64,000 bases of DNA from Macrotis lagotis (taxonomy: Eukaryota > Chordata > Mammalia > Peramelemorphia > Peramelidae). Numbering within the stretch: the first letter of the stretch is position 1; each line of letters starts with the position of its first letter. The position numbers were made by a program, and so were the translations under genes. The notes below the pieces were generated by a model. That model did not search any database and was not told the origin of the DNA. It worked only from the letters and a program-made list of their open reading frames with translations. The stretch covers positions 40,810,537-40,874,536 of the forward strand of contig NC_133665.1 of NCBI RefSeq assembly GCF_037893015.1. The letters run 5' to 3'. Positions 46,971-59,725 of the stretch are shown piece after piece.

Positions 46971-47429
46971 AATACTAACAGACATTTATAGAAAATGCCA
47001 TTGTTAGAATGTTATAAATATATATGTATTAACTAAGATTATAGGGTAGAATATGGTAGGAGCTAAGTGGTTATACAGTGAGTGCTGCTGGACTATAGGA
47101 GAGGGAGAACATAAATTATAAGATATGCCTTGAAGGATGAGTAAGATTTAAGATGGGGAATTAAGACAGAACATTTATAGGATGCTAACAACATTTGCAA
47201 TATACAAAATTGTTCAATCTAAGTCTTTGTGATTTCAAAAGGATGATACACTTCCCTGTATGAGAAACTATATTTTCCATTTATCAGTGCCTTTCCACAT
47301 TGTACTTTGGGTGTTCATGAGATACTGATTAACTAGTAAGTTTCTTAACTCTGTTAACTTAGTTTTATCATCTATAAAAAGAAAAGTTGAATTATCAATT
47401 TTAAATTTAAAATTCTTTGATCCATGATA

Positions 47430-47640
47430 AAAATATATTTTATTTATCTAGTATGTTATAGTTTTCAGAGTGCTTTCATGCTTTTGCCACGTGATTCTCA
47501 CAATAACCTAAGGAGATATTTTGGAGTGAAATATTTCTTCTGATATGCATATGAAGAAACAAGGGCTCCATGAGATTCACTGATTTGAATAAATTCATGC
47601 ATGGTATTTTGTAAATGACCAAGTCAGGCTTAGCAGTCCT
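47430..47640 (-). mobile_element. MIR, minus strand
   Basis: tagttttcagagtgctttca, gattctcacaataacctaag, aatgaccaagtcaggcttag. Confidence 0.65.
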
Positions 47641-47809
47641 GTGTTTTAGCCATTTTTGAAAACTCCTGGTCTAGGGTAAATCTTGAAAGACTTTACAATG
47701 AGTTTAGAAGGAGGGCAGGGATTACATCATTTTTACTTTTGCATCCTCCAGGATGCTGATAAATTAATGAAGGAATGTATGTGTGTACTGTGTGTAGACA
47801 TTTGACTAA

Positions 47810-48260
47810 GTGTTTGGAAAGGAACAAAATTTAGAGAAGAAACAAGCTTAAAGGCTGGTAGGACATAAGATCAAAAAGTTCATAATAGAAATTTTGTGGT
47901 AAATGCATTAGAAAATTAGAGAAATCTGAGTAGGAAGGGTATGGCAAGAATTAAGGGAGAATTAGGAAAGAACTTCATAGAATTGGTACAAAATTGCTTT
48001 AGAGAAAGAATAGGAAAGCTATTTTAATAGGAACCCACTAAAGATTTTTCAATAGTGGAGTAAGATGTAAAATTTGTAAGAATTATTATTTTGGTAGAGG
48101 TGTGAAAGAAGATGGAGTATAGAGTTATGAAGATTTTTTAAGAAGTGATTGCAGTACTCTGAGTAGGTGCTAGTCATAGACATATAAGGTGGCAACAGTG
48201 GGAATAGAGTGGATATGTGATAAATGCTTCAGACATGAAATACCTCTATGGACCTCCCAT
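47810..48260 (+). repeat. Unassigned dispersed repeat family, fragment
   Basis: agctattttaataggaaccc, gattgcagtactctgagtag, tgctagtcatagacatataa. Corresponds to the middle of the family. Confidence 0.45.
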
Positions 48261-50236
48261 GTTGAGTCCTAAAGCTAGATGGATATAATTGTCTAGATTT
48301 AAGAAGCATGATCAGGACTAGAGGTGGAGAGAACATCCCAAGAACCTCCCCCCACACACACATAAAAAGTTTAAAAACATGCATAAAATTTATTTGGTCC
48401 TTCATACTTGAGCAACTGTATTATTTTCTGAGTTTCTAAACTTTTTCTTTGTCATCTGAGGCTTTCACCACCTCCCCCCATTCCCATTTGATTTCTTATG
48501 CTGACCCTCTATCGAAATCTTGATGAGGGAAGTTGTGATGTACAAGGGATAATTGTAGTCTCTTTATAGAGGTGGGAGCTGAAGTTATTAGAGTGAATGT
48601 GATTATCACAGGAGAGAAAATTATTGGGTAGCACCTACAACAAGAGACCATGAAGAATATAGTAAAGGTGCCATTTAAGGAGCAAGACAACCAGGAGAAT
48701 GTAGTGTTTCTGAAGTCTATGGAGGCAAGAGTGCTGGGGGGTGGAGGGAAGGGAATTGTCATTCATATCAAAGTAGAGAGGTCCAGAATGACTAACTAAA
48801 GGAAGGTAATTTGATTATTAGGAATTCATTCCTGACCCTTGAAAACAATTGCAGCACAGTGGTAGGGACTTGAGAGGGAGTGCAAGGAGTTGAGACAGTG
48901 GGAAGTAGAAAAGCAGAAGCGAAGCAGAAGCGAAGCAGAAGCATTAGGCATTGACAAGTTTTTAAAGATTTTTTTATTGAAAGATACAGGTGAGATATGG
49001 ACTAGGTAGCTGGATTTCTAGGGAAGAAAAAGAAAGTAAGCTAAGGAAAGATGGAAAAAACTCAAGAATGAAATTCTGAATATAAAGGAACAATTTGAGT
49101 AACAAGGAAAAATGAGGTCTTTAAAGAGTTAAATGGAGGTGCAAAAAATTAATCATTGACTTAGATCGAACAACTTTGTATATTGCTGATGTTGTTAGCA
49201 TCCTATTAAAAGTATAAGCTTATTGAGGTCAAGAATTGTTGTTTTTGTCTTTGTATTCCTGTGGCTAGCATAATGCTTGACCCATAGAATGGGTTTAATG
49301 AAGTTCTTTTGATTGAACACAGACAGTTTAATAAAGTATTTTTGGTTGAACAGAGACTTATAGAAGATGCAAGTGTAGAGAGTTTTAAGAATATTAAAGC
49401 TCAGAATCTACTGAGGAAAACTAAGACCTAATAGTTTTTTAAGCTATCTTGAGAAGAGGAGAAAGTTGAAAAAAAGGCAATAGAACTGCTGTCTAAGGTT
49501 GATGTGATAAGACACTGGAGAGAAGGTAGAATCATTCAAGTTTTATTTTGCTCCTCTTTTCTTTACCAGGTTAGAAATGGCTAATAGGGACAGCAGAGAA
49601 CATATAACTGCCCGGATTAAAACCGTCGCATGTTACAGTCAGGATGATTGTTGAGCTTACAGGCAATAGAATTTTGAGAAACTGGGGGGGAAAAGTGATG
49701 CAGCATTAGAAAAGGGCAAATAGCATTTTTTTTTTTAAAGGGAAGAGAGTGAAGTTTAAGTGAAGGGCCATTACACTCCAATTAAATTCCTGGAAAATTC
49801 TGGAATAGGATAGAATAAGGTTGCTTAGTAAAAAAAAAGCAGTGAACACAAAGAGCAGATCAAGTTTTCTCAACCTAAGAGAATTTTTTTTAGTTACAGT
49901 TTATCTAAGTTTTCACAAAGTGTTTGACAAAGTCTCTCCTGCTATTCTTGTGAGCAAGATGGAGAGATGGGCTAGACAATAATATGTTTAGGTGAATTCA
50001 GACCTGTCTGATTGATTAGACAGAATTGAAAATGGTCTCTACTAGAGTTCCTAGGCATGCACAGCTGTCCTTTTGCTGTTTAACATTTTTTTCAATGACT
50101 TGGAATGGTACCCTTATATTTTCAGATGATAAGCTGGGAGAGATAGTTAACCCATTGAATAACTGGATTCTAAAATTCTTGGCAGGCTAGACCACTGGGC
50201 AGAATTTAAGATGAAAGTTAAGGATAAATGTAAGAT

Positions 50237-50383
50237 TTTTTTTTTTAGGATTTTGCAAGGCAAATGGTGTTAAGTGGTTGTGCAAGGCCACACAGCTAGG
50301 TAATTATCAAGTGTCTTGAGACCAGATTTGAACCCAGGTACTCCTAACTCCAGGGCTGGTGCTTTATCCACCTAGCCACCCCC
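50237..50383 (-). mobile_element. tRNA-derived SINE (WSINE-like), minus strand
   Basis: ttttgcaaggcaaatggtgt, cagatttgaacccaggtact, gctttatccacctagccacc. Target-site duplication taaatgtaagat (50225-50236) / taaatttaagat (50384-50395). Confidence 0.95.
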
Positions 50384-50640
50384 TAAATTTAAGATCTTAC
50401 ACATGGAATCAGTTTCAGTTCTCAAGGAGATGGGGGGGACGTGGCTAGAGAACAGTTGATTTGAAAAAGATTCTAGGGATTTTAGTCAACTTAAAACTCA
50501 GTATAAGTCAGTAGTATAATATGGCAGCAAAAAAACCTTAATCCATAATATCTAGTGATTAGGGAGATGATCAACACCCTCAAATCTGCTCTGGTCAGAC
50601 ATATTAAGTATAGAGTTTAGTTTGAAGAATTAGATTTTAA

Positions 50641-50755
50641 GGGGCAGCTAAGTGGCACAGTGGAGAGAGTACCTGCCCTCAGGTCAGGAGGACACTAGCT
50701 GTGTGACCTTGGGCAAGTCATTTAACCCCATTGCCTTGCAATCCCCCCCCCCAAA
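50641..50755 (+). mobile_element. tRNA-derived SINE (WSINE-like), internally deleted
   Basis: ggggcagctaagtggcacag, ctgtgtgaccttgggcaagt, ccccattgccttgcaatccc, ending in a C-run. The B-box region gttcaaatcc is missing. Confidence 0.9.
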
Positions 50756-51070
50756 TATTTTAAGAAGAATCCAGAGAAATGTGACTAAATTATTAAATAT
50801 CTAAAGAATGGTAGACATAAGTAAAAATTGTGGCTATTTAGACTGGGGAATAAATACATAGGAGTTTTCATGGTAACTATCTTCAACTATTTTGTGATTG
50901 TCATGTGGAAAAGGGGAATAGATTTGTCTGATTGGATTTCAAGAGGGCAGACAAAACTAGGAACAGGGTCTAGAAGTTGTAGAAAGGCAGATTTAGCTTA
51001 ATTATTACAAAATTCTGTAAAAAATAGAATAACCTGCCTAGAAAAGATAGTTGGTTCCCTGTCATGGGTG

Positions 51071-51074
<4 letters not shown>

Positions 51075-51114
<40 letters not shown>

Positions 51115-51120
51115 TGTGTC
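51075..51120. repeat. (TG)n microsatellite
   Basis: About 20 TG units. Confidence 0.95.
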
Positions 51121-51127
51121 TGATTCT

Positions 51128-51264
51128 TTTTCTTTCTTTTTTTGGCAAGGCAACTTGCAATCACACAGCTAAGTAAGTATTAAGTGTTTGAGGCTGGATT
51201 TGAACTCAGGTCCTCCTGATTCCAGGGTTAGTACCCCTTCCACTTGAGCCACCTAACTGTCTCA
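51128..51264 (-). mobile_element. tRNA-derived SINE (WSINE-like), minus strand
   Basis: ttttggcaaggcaacttgca, ctggatttgaactcaggtcc, agtaccccttccacttgagc; diverged. Confidence 0.85.
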
Positions 51265-51829
51265 GTTTCCTGTCACTAGAAGATTTCAAGCAAATGGTGG
51301 GTTCCATTTTGTTAGGTAGGCTGTAGAAGCAATTCTTTTTCAGTTATGGATTGGATTTGATGGACTGAGATCCTTTCCAATTCTGAGATTCTGCAAAGCA
51401 TATGAGCTAGATTATAAACTTGGGTTTCACATGAGAAATAATTGTGGGTACCTAAGCAAAAGATTGACATGATCAGAGAGACAGTTTAGGAAAGTAATTT
51501 TTGCTGCTATGGGTTGGGAAATAAAAGAAGAAATTGGAAGTAACCTTATTCTATTTTAAATTACATTAAATTACATTCTGGCTTTTTACATTTTTTAATC
51601 ATTTGAACTGTGTATACAAAGATCTCAAAATAAAAGATCTCTGATGTCGAGAACTTTTCAATCTTCTATATAGTCTTGTGCAAATATTTGGATAAATGTA
51701 CTATTTTAATATTTAGTCTTAGTAACTCATTGCTTTCATAGAAGAGTGGTCTTCAAACAGATGATCATATTTTATGACACATCATCACATTTTTCACTTC
51801 TTCCTTGATTGAGCGTAGAGAAATTTGCT

Positions 51830-53480
51830 TTGGAGGGATCTTTTTCAAATTAGTGGAACCTTGAAAAGCAATTAAGGGAGCTAGAGGAATAATTAAGAGG
51901 AGAAATGAGAGCAGTGCAGATAAATCATGAAAACCAAATCAGCAGTTTGGTGAAAAAAACTCAAGAAAATAACATGTTAAAAACCAGTTTAGGTCAAATG
52001 GAAAAAGCAACACAAAAGGCAAATGAGGAGAAGAATGCCTTAAAAAATAAAACTGGCCAACTGGAAAAGGAGATAAAAAAGCTCTCTGAAGAAAATAACT
52101 CATTCAAATGCAGAATGGAACTGAAGAAAGTTGATGACTTTGTGAGAACTCAGGAATAAATAAAACTATTTGGGGGAAAAAACCCAAATTAGAAGAAAAT
52201 GTGAAATATCTCATTAGAAAAACAACCGATCTTGAAAACAGATCCAGGAGCTACCTGAAAGTCATGAACAGGAAAAGGGCCTAGACTTCATTATTTTAGG
52301 AAATAATACAGCAAAATTGCCTTGAGATCCTAGAGGCAGAGGGCAAAATAGAAATAGAGGGAGTTCACCAATTACCTCCTGAAAGAGATCCCAAAAGAAA
52401 AATTTCCAGGAATATTATAGCCAAACTCCACACCTCCTAAGTCAAAGAGAAAATGCAAGTTGCCAGAAACAAACAATTCATCTGCTGTGGCTCTATAGTC
52501 AGGATTACACAGGATTTGGCAGCATCTACATTAAGGGTTCATAGGACATGGAATATGATATTCTAGAAGGCCAAAGATCTTTGTTTACAACTGTGAATCA
52601 ACTACCCAGCAAAACTGAACATCCTCTTTCAGGGGAAAAAAATGGACTTTTGATGAAACAGGGGACTTTCAAACTTTCCTGTTGAAATGACCAGAGCTGA
52701 ACAGAAAGTTTGATCTCCAAGTACAGGACTCAGGGGGTGGATGGGAAGGACTAATGAGGAACTTAATGATATTAAATTCCATGTATTCCTCATGGGAAGA
52801 AGATACTGATAACTCATATGAACTTAGCAGGGAGCATATATAGACAAGGCACAGGAAGGAGCTGAATGTAATGGTATAATATAAAAAGATATAGTCAATG
52901 GGTGATAAAAGAAAGTACTGGGAGGAAGAGAAAGGAGAGGAAGAAGGGGCTAAGATATTTCACATAAAAGTCAAGAAAAAGATTTTTTGATGGAGTAGAG
53001 CGGGGGGGAAGGTGGGGGGGGAATGAGTGAAATGGCTCAGAGAAGAAATATGATATACACTTAATAGGGTATAGAAATCTATCTTACCCTAGAGAAGAAT
53101 GAGAAGAAAGGGATGGGATATGGGGGAAAGGGAAGGGGAATAAATAATAGAAGAGAGGGAAGATCCAGGGAGAGTACTCAGATACAACACACTATTGAAC
53201 GGGGAAAGGGTGAAAGGAGAGAGAGAATAGAATAAATGAGAGTGGGGGGGAATAGAATGGAGGGAAATACAGCTAGTAATAGCAACTGGGAAAAATATTG
53301 AAGCAGCTTCTTTAGTGTACTTATGATAAAGAAGGCAACTTATCCCAGAGAGCCATTGGAATCTGAACACAGACTGAAGTATACTTTTTTCTCTAACTAT
53401 TCTTGAGGTTTCTCATCTTTTTTGGGGGGGAGTTTATGTTTATTCTCACAACAAAATTATTGTAATAATAATAATAAATA
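51830..53480 (+). mobile_element. Half-L1 (HAL1-like) element with L1 ORF1 remnant
   Basis: The frame from 51905 keeps 84 codons of the L1 ORF1 coiled coil (QISSLVKKTQENNMLKTSLG, then QMEKATQKANEEKNALKNKT, GQLEKEIKKLSEENNSFKCR), and an upstream piece LEKQLRELEE can be read across a stop. After several frame breaks, the ORF1 C-terminal domain is still recognisable at about 52480-52700: a VRITQDLAAST-like segment, then INYPAKLNIL-like, FRGKKWTFDE and QPELNRKFDLQVQ. No ORF2 (endonuclease or reverse transcriptase) follows. Instead there is a purine-rich 3' region with G-runs (52900-53300) and an AT-rich end with (ATA)n near 53462-53480. The element is dead. The fused ORF1-to-3'UTR layout is that of HAL1 elements. 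Confidence 0.75.
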
Positions 53481-54070
53481 AATTTAGTTGAGCCATCTAA
53501 TTGTATTCTTAGGTTGAATGACCTGTGAATATTTTGATTGAACTACATGTTTATTAGCTTAGCAAAACTTTTTATTTTTTAATTTTTACTCAGCATTAGC
53601 AACAGAAAGGTTTTAAAATACATTACAAATAGTTTAGAAATAAAATTTTGATTATAATACATACTAAGTTTCTGCTTTGTAATTGTCAAAGGATCATTTG
53701 CAAATTTTGGATTTTTTAATTTTCTTTGTTGAAGTTTTCTTGAGGTTAGGCTATATAAAGCTGTTTTCTCTAAGTATTCAATTTATATAAATTTTATCAG
53801 ATTGCTTATAAAATTAGTCCTTCTTTTTGACCATCACAGAACAATAAAAATAGTTGATAGTGACTCAAAATCTTAGACTTTTAAGATAAGAGTGATGGCT
53901 CAGAGAAAAGTGACTTTCGTACACAGTGAATCAGTGGCAGAAGTAGGCTTACAGGTCTATAGTGCCTTGAATATGCATGTAGGGGGAAGAAGGAATAAAA
54001 GAAATTTATAGCAACTTTTGAGATGTTTTATTAGTTTATTTTGTAGATGTGTTGGTCTTTATGGCATTTT

Positions 54071-54221
54071 TTTTTTAGGTTTTTGCAAGGCAAATGGGGT
54101 TAAGTGGCTTGCCCAAGGCCACACAGCTAGGTAATTATTAAGTGTCTGAGACTGGATTTGAACCCAGGTTCTCCTGACTTTAGGGCTGGTGCTTTATCCA
54201 CTACGCCACCTAGCCGCCCCC
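54071..54221 (-). mobile_element. tRNA-derived SINE (WSINE-like), minus strand, full length
   Basis: T-run, gtttttgcaaggcaaatggg, gactggatttgaacccaggt, ctacgccacctagccgcccc. Target-site duplication tatggcatttt at 54060-54070 and 54222-54232. Little diverged, so relatively young. Confidence 0.96.
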
Positions 54222-55084
54222 TATGGCATTTTCTTAATATCAATATGTGCATTTTTTTCATTTAGGCAACATAGTTGCAGTTTTTCCTTACTCTTAGATA
54301 TGTTTCCGTTAGCTCATCTTCCTTATTATCTTGCTATATATTTGAGTTTTCCTGTCATTGAATTTAAGATAATTTTATCTTTATTGAAAATGTAGTAATC
54401 ACAGAAACTTCCCCTTTCTCAATTTTAAATAACTTTTATTATAATAAGCCCAGTGGTGAAGTTCTTTGTAATTTTATTGTCACACTGTACATTTTAAAAA
54501 TGACAGAATTTCACATCCTCTCTAGAAGAAACAACTGATCATGCATTTTTATCTTAAACCAATTAATCAAGAGGTATTTGTTGAATATCTAGTATATGAT
54601 ACACAATGTTCTAAGCTCTTTGTGGATATAGAAAAAAACATGAAACATTGGCCTTGTCCTAAATCAACTTAGAACTATTTTTGAGAAAACAAAAGCAGCA
54701 GGGTGAAGTAAGTAAACTATTACTTACTACCGTCAACTTTTATGAATTTTAGGCAGGCCTCCCATTTATTTTCCCCCAGGCCCCCAAATCATTTTTTCTT
54801 GATTCACCCAAAAGCTTTAATGAAAAGAAAAGGCAAAATAAATATTTTTGGGGAAAAAACTTGACAGAAGCTTTTCCCCCCATCATTTATTTTCCTATAT
54901 ATCCTTCCTCCTTTAATGAACCCTCTTTTATAACAAAGAAAAGGTTAAGCTGAATAGCCTGATACAGCAAAACAGACTGATATAGCAAACCATGTCTGAC
55001 AGTATGTATATCCTTTCTACTCAGAGGAAAAATATATGTTTCATCACCAGCTTTTTGGAACCAAGAGGAGAGCAATATGTAATC

Positions 55085-55350
55085 AGTCTGGTAAGATTAG
55101 GATGGAGCCAGATTGTGAAGGGCTTTAATTTTCAGCCACAATAAAACAAAGGTTGTTTCATCAAAACGGTTGTAAATGCCAAAGAAAGATTGGTCTTGTC
55201 TTGGACTTTGAAAGATAGTTTCTGTAGGAGAGAATAAGGGAAGGCATAGGGCAAGCAGAAAAAAAGTGAATGAAAGACTATAATATGTATATAGGATACT
55301 ATTAGCAGCCAGTACTTCCTTATTGGCCCCAGTGCCCATGTAGGCAAGAG
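55085..55350 (+). repeat. Unassigned dispersed repeat family, fragment
   Basis: ggatggagccagattgtgaa and gggctttaattttcagccac, as in the middle of the longest copy. Confidence 0.4.
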
Positions 55351-56119
55351 GATTGTCACTAGATTATATCCCTTATAGTAATCTCATCTGCTTGGCAAAA
55401 GGAACCATGCTTCCTTATTCAGAAATTAGTGATCATGATCTTAACCTATCCTAATGCTTCCTTATTGTTTCCTTTTTCTGTCAGCTACTCAGGATTATTT
55501 CTTCTTTGTTTTTGCCTCCAATCTCTGGAGCTGGTTATGTGACTCATATACTGGTAGAGCCCCACTTGTTTTAGGTTAGCAGCTTTATCCATTTGCCTAG
55601 GTGAAAATCTTACTAAATACATAATAGTTTCTATTTATAATATGAGGACACCTTGTACAGGCATTCTGTTACATTTTTACAATATAATATCTTTAAAAAT
55701 TCATAAAACCTGAAATATAAAACTTCCCCCAAGGTTAGGATCAGAGATTTGAGAGACAACAAAATAGAGGTAAAATAAAAGTTGTAATAATATGTGAGCT
55801 CCCTGAGGAGAGTTCAGAGAAAGAAGATAGTCATCTGTTTGTGTTCCTAAGTAATTTGGTAGATTTAGTTGCAACCAACAATGGGGGTAATGAGGATTAT
55901 TTTTGCTCCACATGTACCTGTTGAATTATTTTATAGTACTTTATACTAGTAAAAGCCTAGTGTTATGATTCCATGAAAAAAATATTACTTTGTTCAGCTA
56001 AAAATTTTCATTTTAGATAATTTTAGAGCCTTGAAATAAAATCATTGTATCAAAGCCAGTGTTTTTGAATTATGTGATTTAAATCTGATTTGTAATTTAT
56101 TATTTTATAGTCAGGCATT

Positions 56120-57235
56120 GGTTCTTGTCCTTCATTATTGAAGAAGACCAAAATGAAGGCACTATGTTTGAGACAAATTACAGTGTGTCCGACTGTGGCT
56201 GATCAGACCAGTATTGAGCTCAGAATGCTCTACCTCAGGTCAGTCACAAATAGTCCATGTGAACCCCTGGGGTTATAAATTTATGGATGTCCTATTTCCT
56301 TTGAAATGCTCCAATTCTGCCTTCCTCATAGAGTGCAGCCCCCTCACTGATGAGCGAGCACATCATGCTGGGTGATCCTGTGCCAGTGTCTCCTATACTG
56401 TACACTCAATTCTAAAGTTCTTCAGTGAGATCCTTAAGGGTGTCTCAGTATCTCTTCTGATCCTCTTGTGAGCACTTGCCCTGTGTGAGTTCTCCATAAA
56501 ATAATTTTTTTGGCAAGTGTACGTCTGGCATTCTAACAATGTGTACAGCTCATTATAGTTGCACTCTCTGTAGTAATGTTGGATGCTTGGCACTTTAGCT
56601 CAAGAAAGGACCTCAGTGTCTGGTATCTTCTGCCAGGTGATCTTCAGAATGTTCCTAAGACAATTTAAATGGAAGTGATTCAGTTTCCTGATATGGTGCT
56701 GGTAGACTGTTCAGTTTTCACAGGCATATAGCAATGAGGTTAGCACAATGGCTCTGTAAGACCTTCAGTTTGGTAGTCAGTCTAATACTTTTTCTCTCCC
56801 ATACTTTGTTTTGGAGCCTTCCAAATACTGAGCTATCTCTGACAATGCGTGTGTCAACCTCATTGTCAGTGTGTACCTCCTTGGAAAGGACACTGCCAAG
56901 GTAAGTGAACTTGTTCACAGTACTCAAAACTCCATGTGCTGTAATTGATGGTTCCATATATGGATGGTGTGATGTTGGTTGAAGGAGCACCTGTGTTTTT
57001 CTTGGTGTTAATTGTTAGTCCAAAATTAGCATAAGCAGCTAAGAATCAATTCATGCTTTGTTGCATCTCAGCTTCAGAGGCTACATTGAGAGTACAATCA
57101 TCTGCAAACACAAGATCATGGACCAAGACTTTCTTCATTTAAGTCTTGGCTTGTGGCCTTTTCACATTGAAGAATTTGCCATTAGTGCGGTATCTAACCT
57201 TGAGACCATGTTCATCCTCAGTGAAAGTGTGATAA
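56120..57235 (-). mobile_element. RTE-type LINE remnant, minus strand
   Basis: The minus-strand frame 56990-56718 reads VNKFTYLGSVLSKEVHTDNE, then VDTRIVRDSSVFGRLQNKVW and KSIRLTTKLKVLQS. This is the conserved RTE-clade region after the reverse transcriptase (FKYLGS..., ID.RI..A...FGRL...VW......TKLKVY). The 3' end (reverse) at 56120 is ttgtccttcattattgaaga. The element resumes after a SINE insertion, from 57520 (gatgataacatgcatccttg). Frames are broken; the copy is dead. Confidence 0.82.
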
Positions 57236-57238
57236 CAT

Positions 57239-57519
57239 AGCTAGGTAGCGCAGTGGATGTAGCACTGATTCTGGATTCAGGAGGACCTGAGTTTAAATCT
57301 GGCCTCAGATATTTAATACTTATTTAGCTGTGTGACTCTAGGCAAGTCCCTTAACTTTTTTTAATTAAAGATTTTATTTATTTTGAGTTTTATAATTTTT
57401 CCCTCAATCTTACTTCCCTCCCTCACCTCCCAGGAAGCAACTTGTCAGTCTTTACATTGTTTCCATGTTGTTCCCTTAACCCTTTTGTCTTGCAAAAAAA
57501 ACAAAAACAAAACAAAAAA
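57239..57519 (+). mobile_element. tRNA-derived SINE nested in RTE, itself split by an L1 piece
   Basis: 5' part 57239-57355 (gctaggtagcgcagtggatg, gagtttaaatctggcctcag); 3' part 57481-57519 (cttttgtcttgcaaaaaaaa). Target-site duplication in the RTE: gtgtgataacat (57227-57238) / gtgatgataacat (57520-57532). Confidence 0.93.
57356..57471 (-). mobile_element. 5'-truncated L1 3' end inserted in a SINE, minus strand
   Basis: Begins with a T-run (reverse poly(A)) then attttatttattttgagttt, cttacttccctccctcacct and tttacattgtttccatgttg, the reverse of an L1 3' end. Perfect 9-bp target-site duplication tcccttaac at 57347-57355 and 57472-57480. Confidence 0.9.
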
Positions 57520-58338
57520 GTGATGATAACATGCATCCTTGGTTTACAGTAGTTAAGTGCATGCACATACATAGAATATATGCATAATACTTTTTTAAAT
57601 AGTGGTATTTACTTGGAATCACCACAGAATGAATTGTACCAAACTTTTCCCCCTTTTTTGATATGGTAAGTAGCCAGTTAGATGTAGTTTTAGGGTTTTA
57701 GTAAGTCATCTGACAGTCTCTTATGATTTTCTAGTTGTCAAGATGAATAAAACTTTAGCTTAGATTATAATTTAGAGTATTCATAGCTATTTGAATGATT
57801 ATAGCTAAGAAATATTGAGTAATAGATTTGATGTCAATTTAGATGAAAACCTTTCAAGGAATGCAAATCCAACATTTTTGCTGTTTATATTTATTAGTTG
57901 ATTGGATAAAGTTAGAGAAGGGTCTATGCCTTCTATGAAATTTGCTGGTGAACTAAATCTAGGAGAGGTATGATTTTGGATAATCAAATCAAAATCTAAG
58001 GAGTTCTCAACAACCTGGAGGTAGGCCAAAACTTAAAAGAGTGAAACTGAATGGAGACTTAGTCTTTCACTTATGATTAAGAATAAGGGATAGGTATGGT
58101 ACTTATGATTTCATTGGTATAGTAAATCCCAGACAAGGAAAAATCATTTTACTAATGTAGGTCAGTTGACACCTTGTCAGTATTTTATAGTCTTGGAGTA
58201 ACCTAGAGCACTGAGAATTAAAAGGAAAAGTTGTCCAGGGTCATTCAGCCATTTTACTGTAAAGGCTGAACTTGAATTCAGGTCAAAGGCCAGTTCTCTT
58301 CACTGTTACACTATCTTTTATTTAGATTTAAAACTAAA

Positions 58339-58511
58339 CCGGGGGTGGCTAGGTGGTGTAGTGGATAAAGCACCGGCCTTGGAGAGTCAGGAGTACCTGG
58401 GTTCAAATCCAGTCTCAGACACTTAATAATTACCTAGCCGTGTGGCCTTGGGCAAGCTACTTAACCCCATTTGCCATGCAAAAACCTAAAAACAAACAAA
58501 CAAAAAAAACC
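58339..58511 (+). mobile_element. tRNA-derived SINE (WSINE-like), full length
   Basis: gggtggctaggtggtgtagt, gggttcaaatccagtctcag, cttgggcaagctacttaacc, gccatgcaaaaacctaaaaa, A-rich tail. Confidence 0.94.
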
Positions 58512-59224
58512 CCACAGAGAGCTCTGCCAGTAGAGAATGAGGAAGTCTTTCTTAATAGCTTTCTATATGGGAGTCAATTCATAATAATACTAAAAACTAA
58601 ATAATAAATACTAAACATTTAGTTTCTTCACACTTAATTGTTGCAAAAACTAACCTTAACTAGTGTACCAAAATGGACAGTGTAACAAAAACTAATGTAC
58701 TCTTCAGTGAACAGAACAAAGGGGTTGCTAGTCCCTAGCGGTTATGAGCATCACATTTCAAAAATAAACTGACAAATTGAAACAGGTCCAAACTAAGCCT
58801 AGGATATTGAAGGACTCTCAAATTCATGTCATAATAGGAATAATTGAATTAAAAAGAAAATGCATGAACAAAATATTAGGTGCTTGCTCTGTTCAGAACA
58901 CTGTTTTTCCTTATTGGGGATGGATACAGATTTGAAATAAGATGGATTTTTTGCTTTCTCCACTCTGACAGCGTGGAGAGAGTTTGGAAGTAGCACTTGG
59001 GAGAACAAGGAGCATCCTGGCCCAGTATTTTGGGAGCATAAAAGAAGTGTCTTTTACAGAGCATGCTATGTCGTATTTTCTGCAGGAACTAGGTTTCTGT
59101 ATGTAAGAACAAGGAGAAAATAAGAGAGTCTAGTATGAAGTGAAGTTTGTTAATAATAAAATAAGTATTCCAGAAGGCAAAGTAGAAGGAAAGGGGTAAG
59201 GAGATAGACTGGAGGGGCAGGAGT

Positions 59225-59455
59225 CCAGCATTTATATAGTGCCTACTCTGTTCCAGGCATTGCTCAGAGCTTGATAGTATTTTCTTATTTAATCCTTATA
59301 ATAACCCTGTGAAGTAGGTGCTATTATTGTCCCTACTTTAGAATTGAGGAAACTGATAGCTATGTGGTCTGAACATGTCACTGAGGCAGAATTGGAACTC
59401 ATTTCTTTCTTATTCGAATTCTAATAATCTACTAACTACATAATGTTGTCTCAGC
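59225..59455 (-). mobile_element. MIR, minus strand
   Basis: atttatatagtgcctactct, taatccttataataaccctg, aactgatagctatgtggtct. Confidence 0.75.
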
Positions 59456-59579
59456 TTAAGAACTTAAGTCTGTCTGTTTCCCGAGCCTAGAGCTCACAGG
59501 ATGGTAAGGCCAGAGATCTAGAGTTGGAAGATGCTTCAGCAATTATGTAATCTTGCACTACACCTTCTGGAAGAGATGA

Positions 59580-59725
59580 CAGTCACTTAACTTTTGTCTA
59601 CTTCAACTTGGTGTTTTCTTGACTGTAAAGTGGAGATAGTTCATAATAGTATTTACCACCAGGGATGTTGTGAAGATCAAATGAGATTTCAGCACAAGGT
59701 CTCTCATATAGTAAATGCTTTTTTT
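59580..59725 (+). mobile_element. MIR
   Basis: cagtcacttaacttttgtct, tgactgtaaagtggagatag, ggatgttgtgaagatcaaat. It lies 125 bp from the minus-strand MIR at 59225-59455. Confidence 0.7.
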
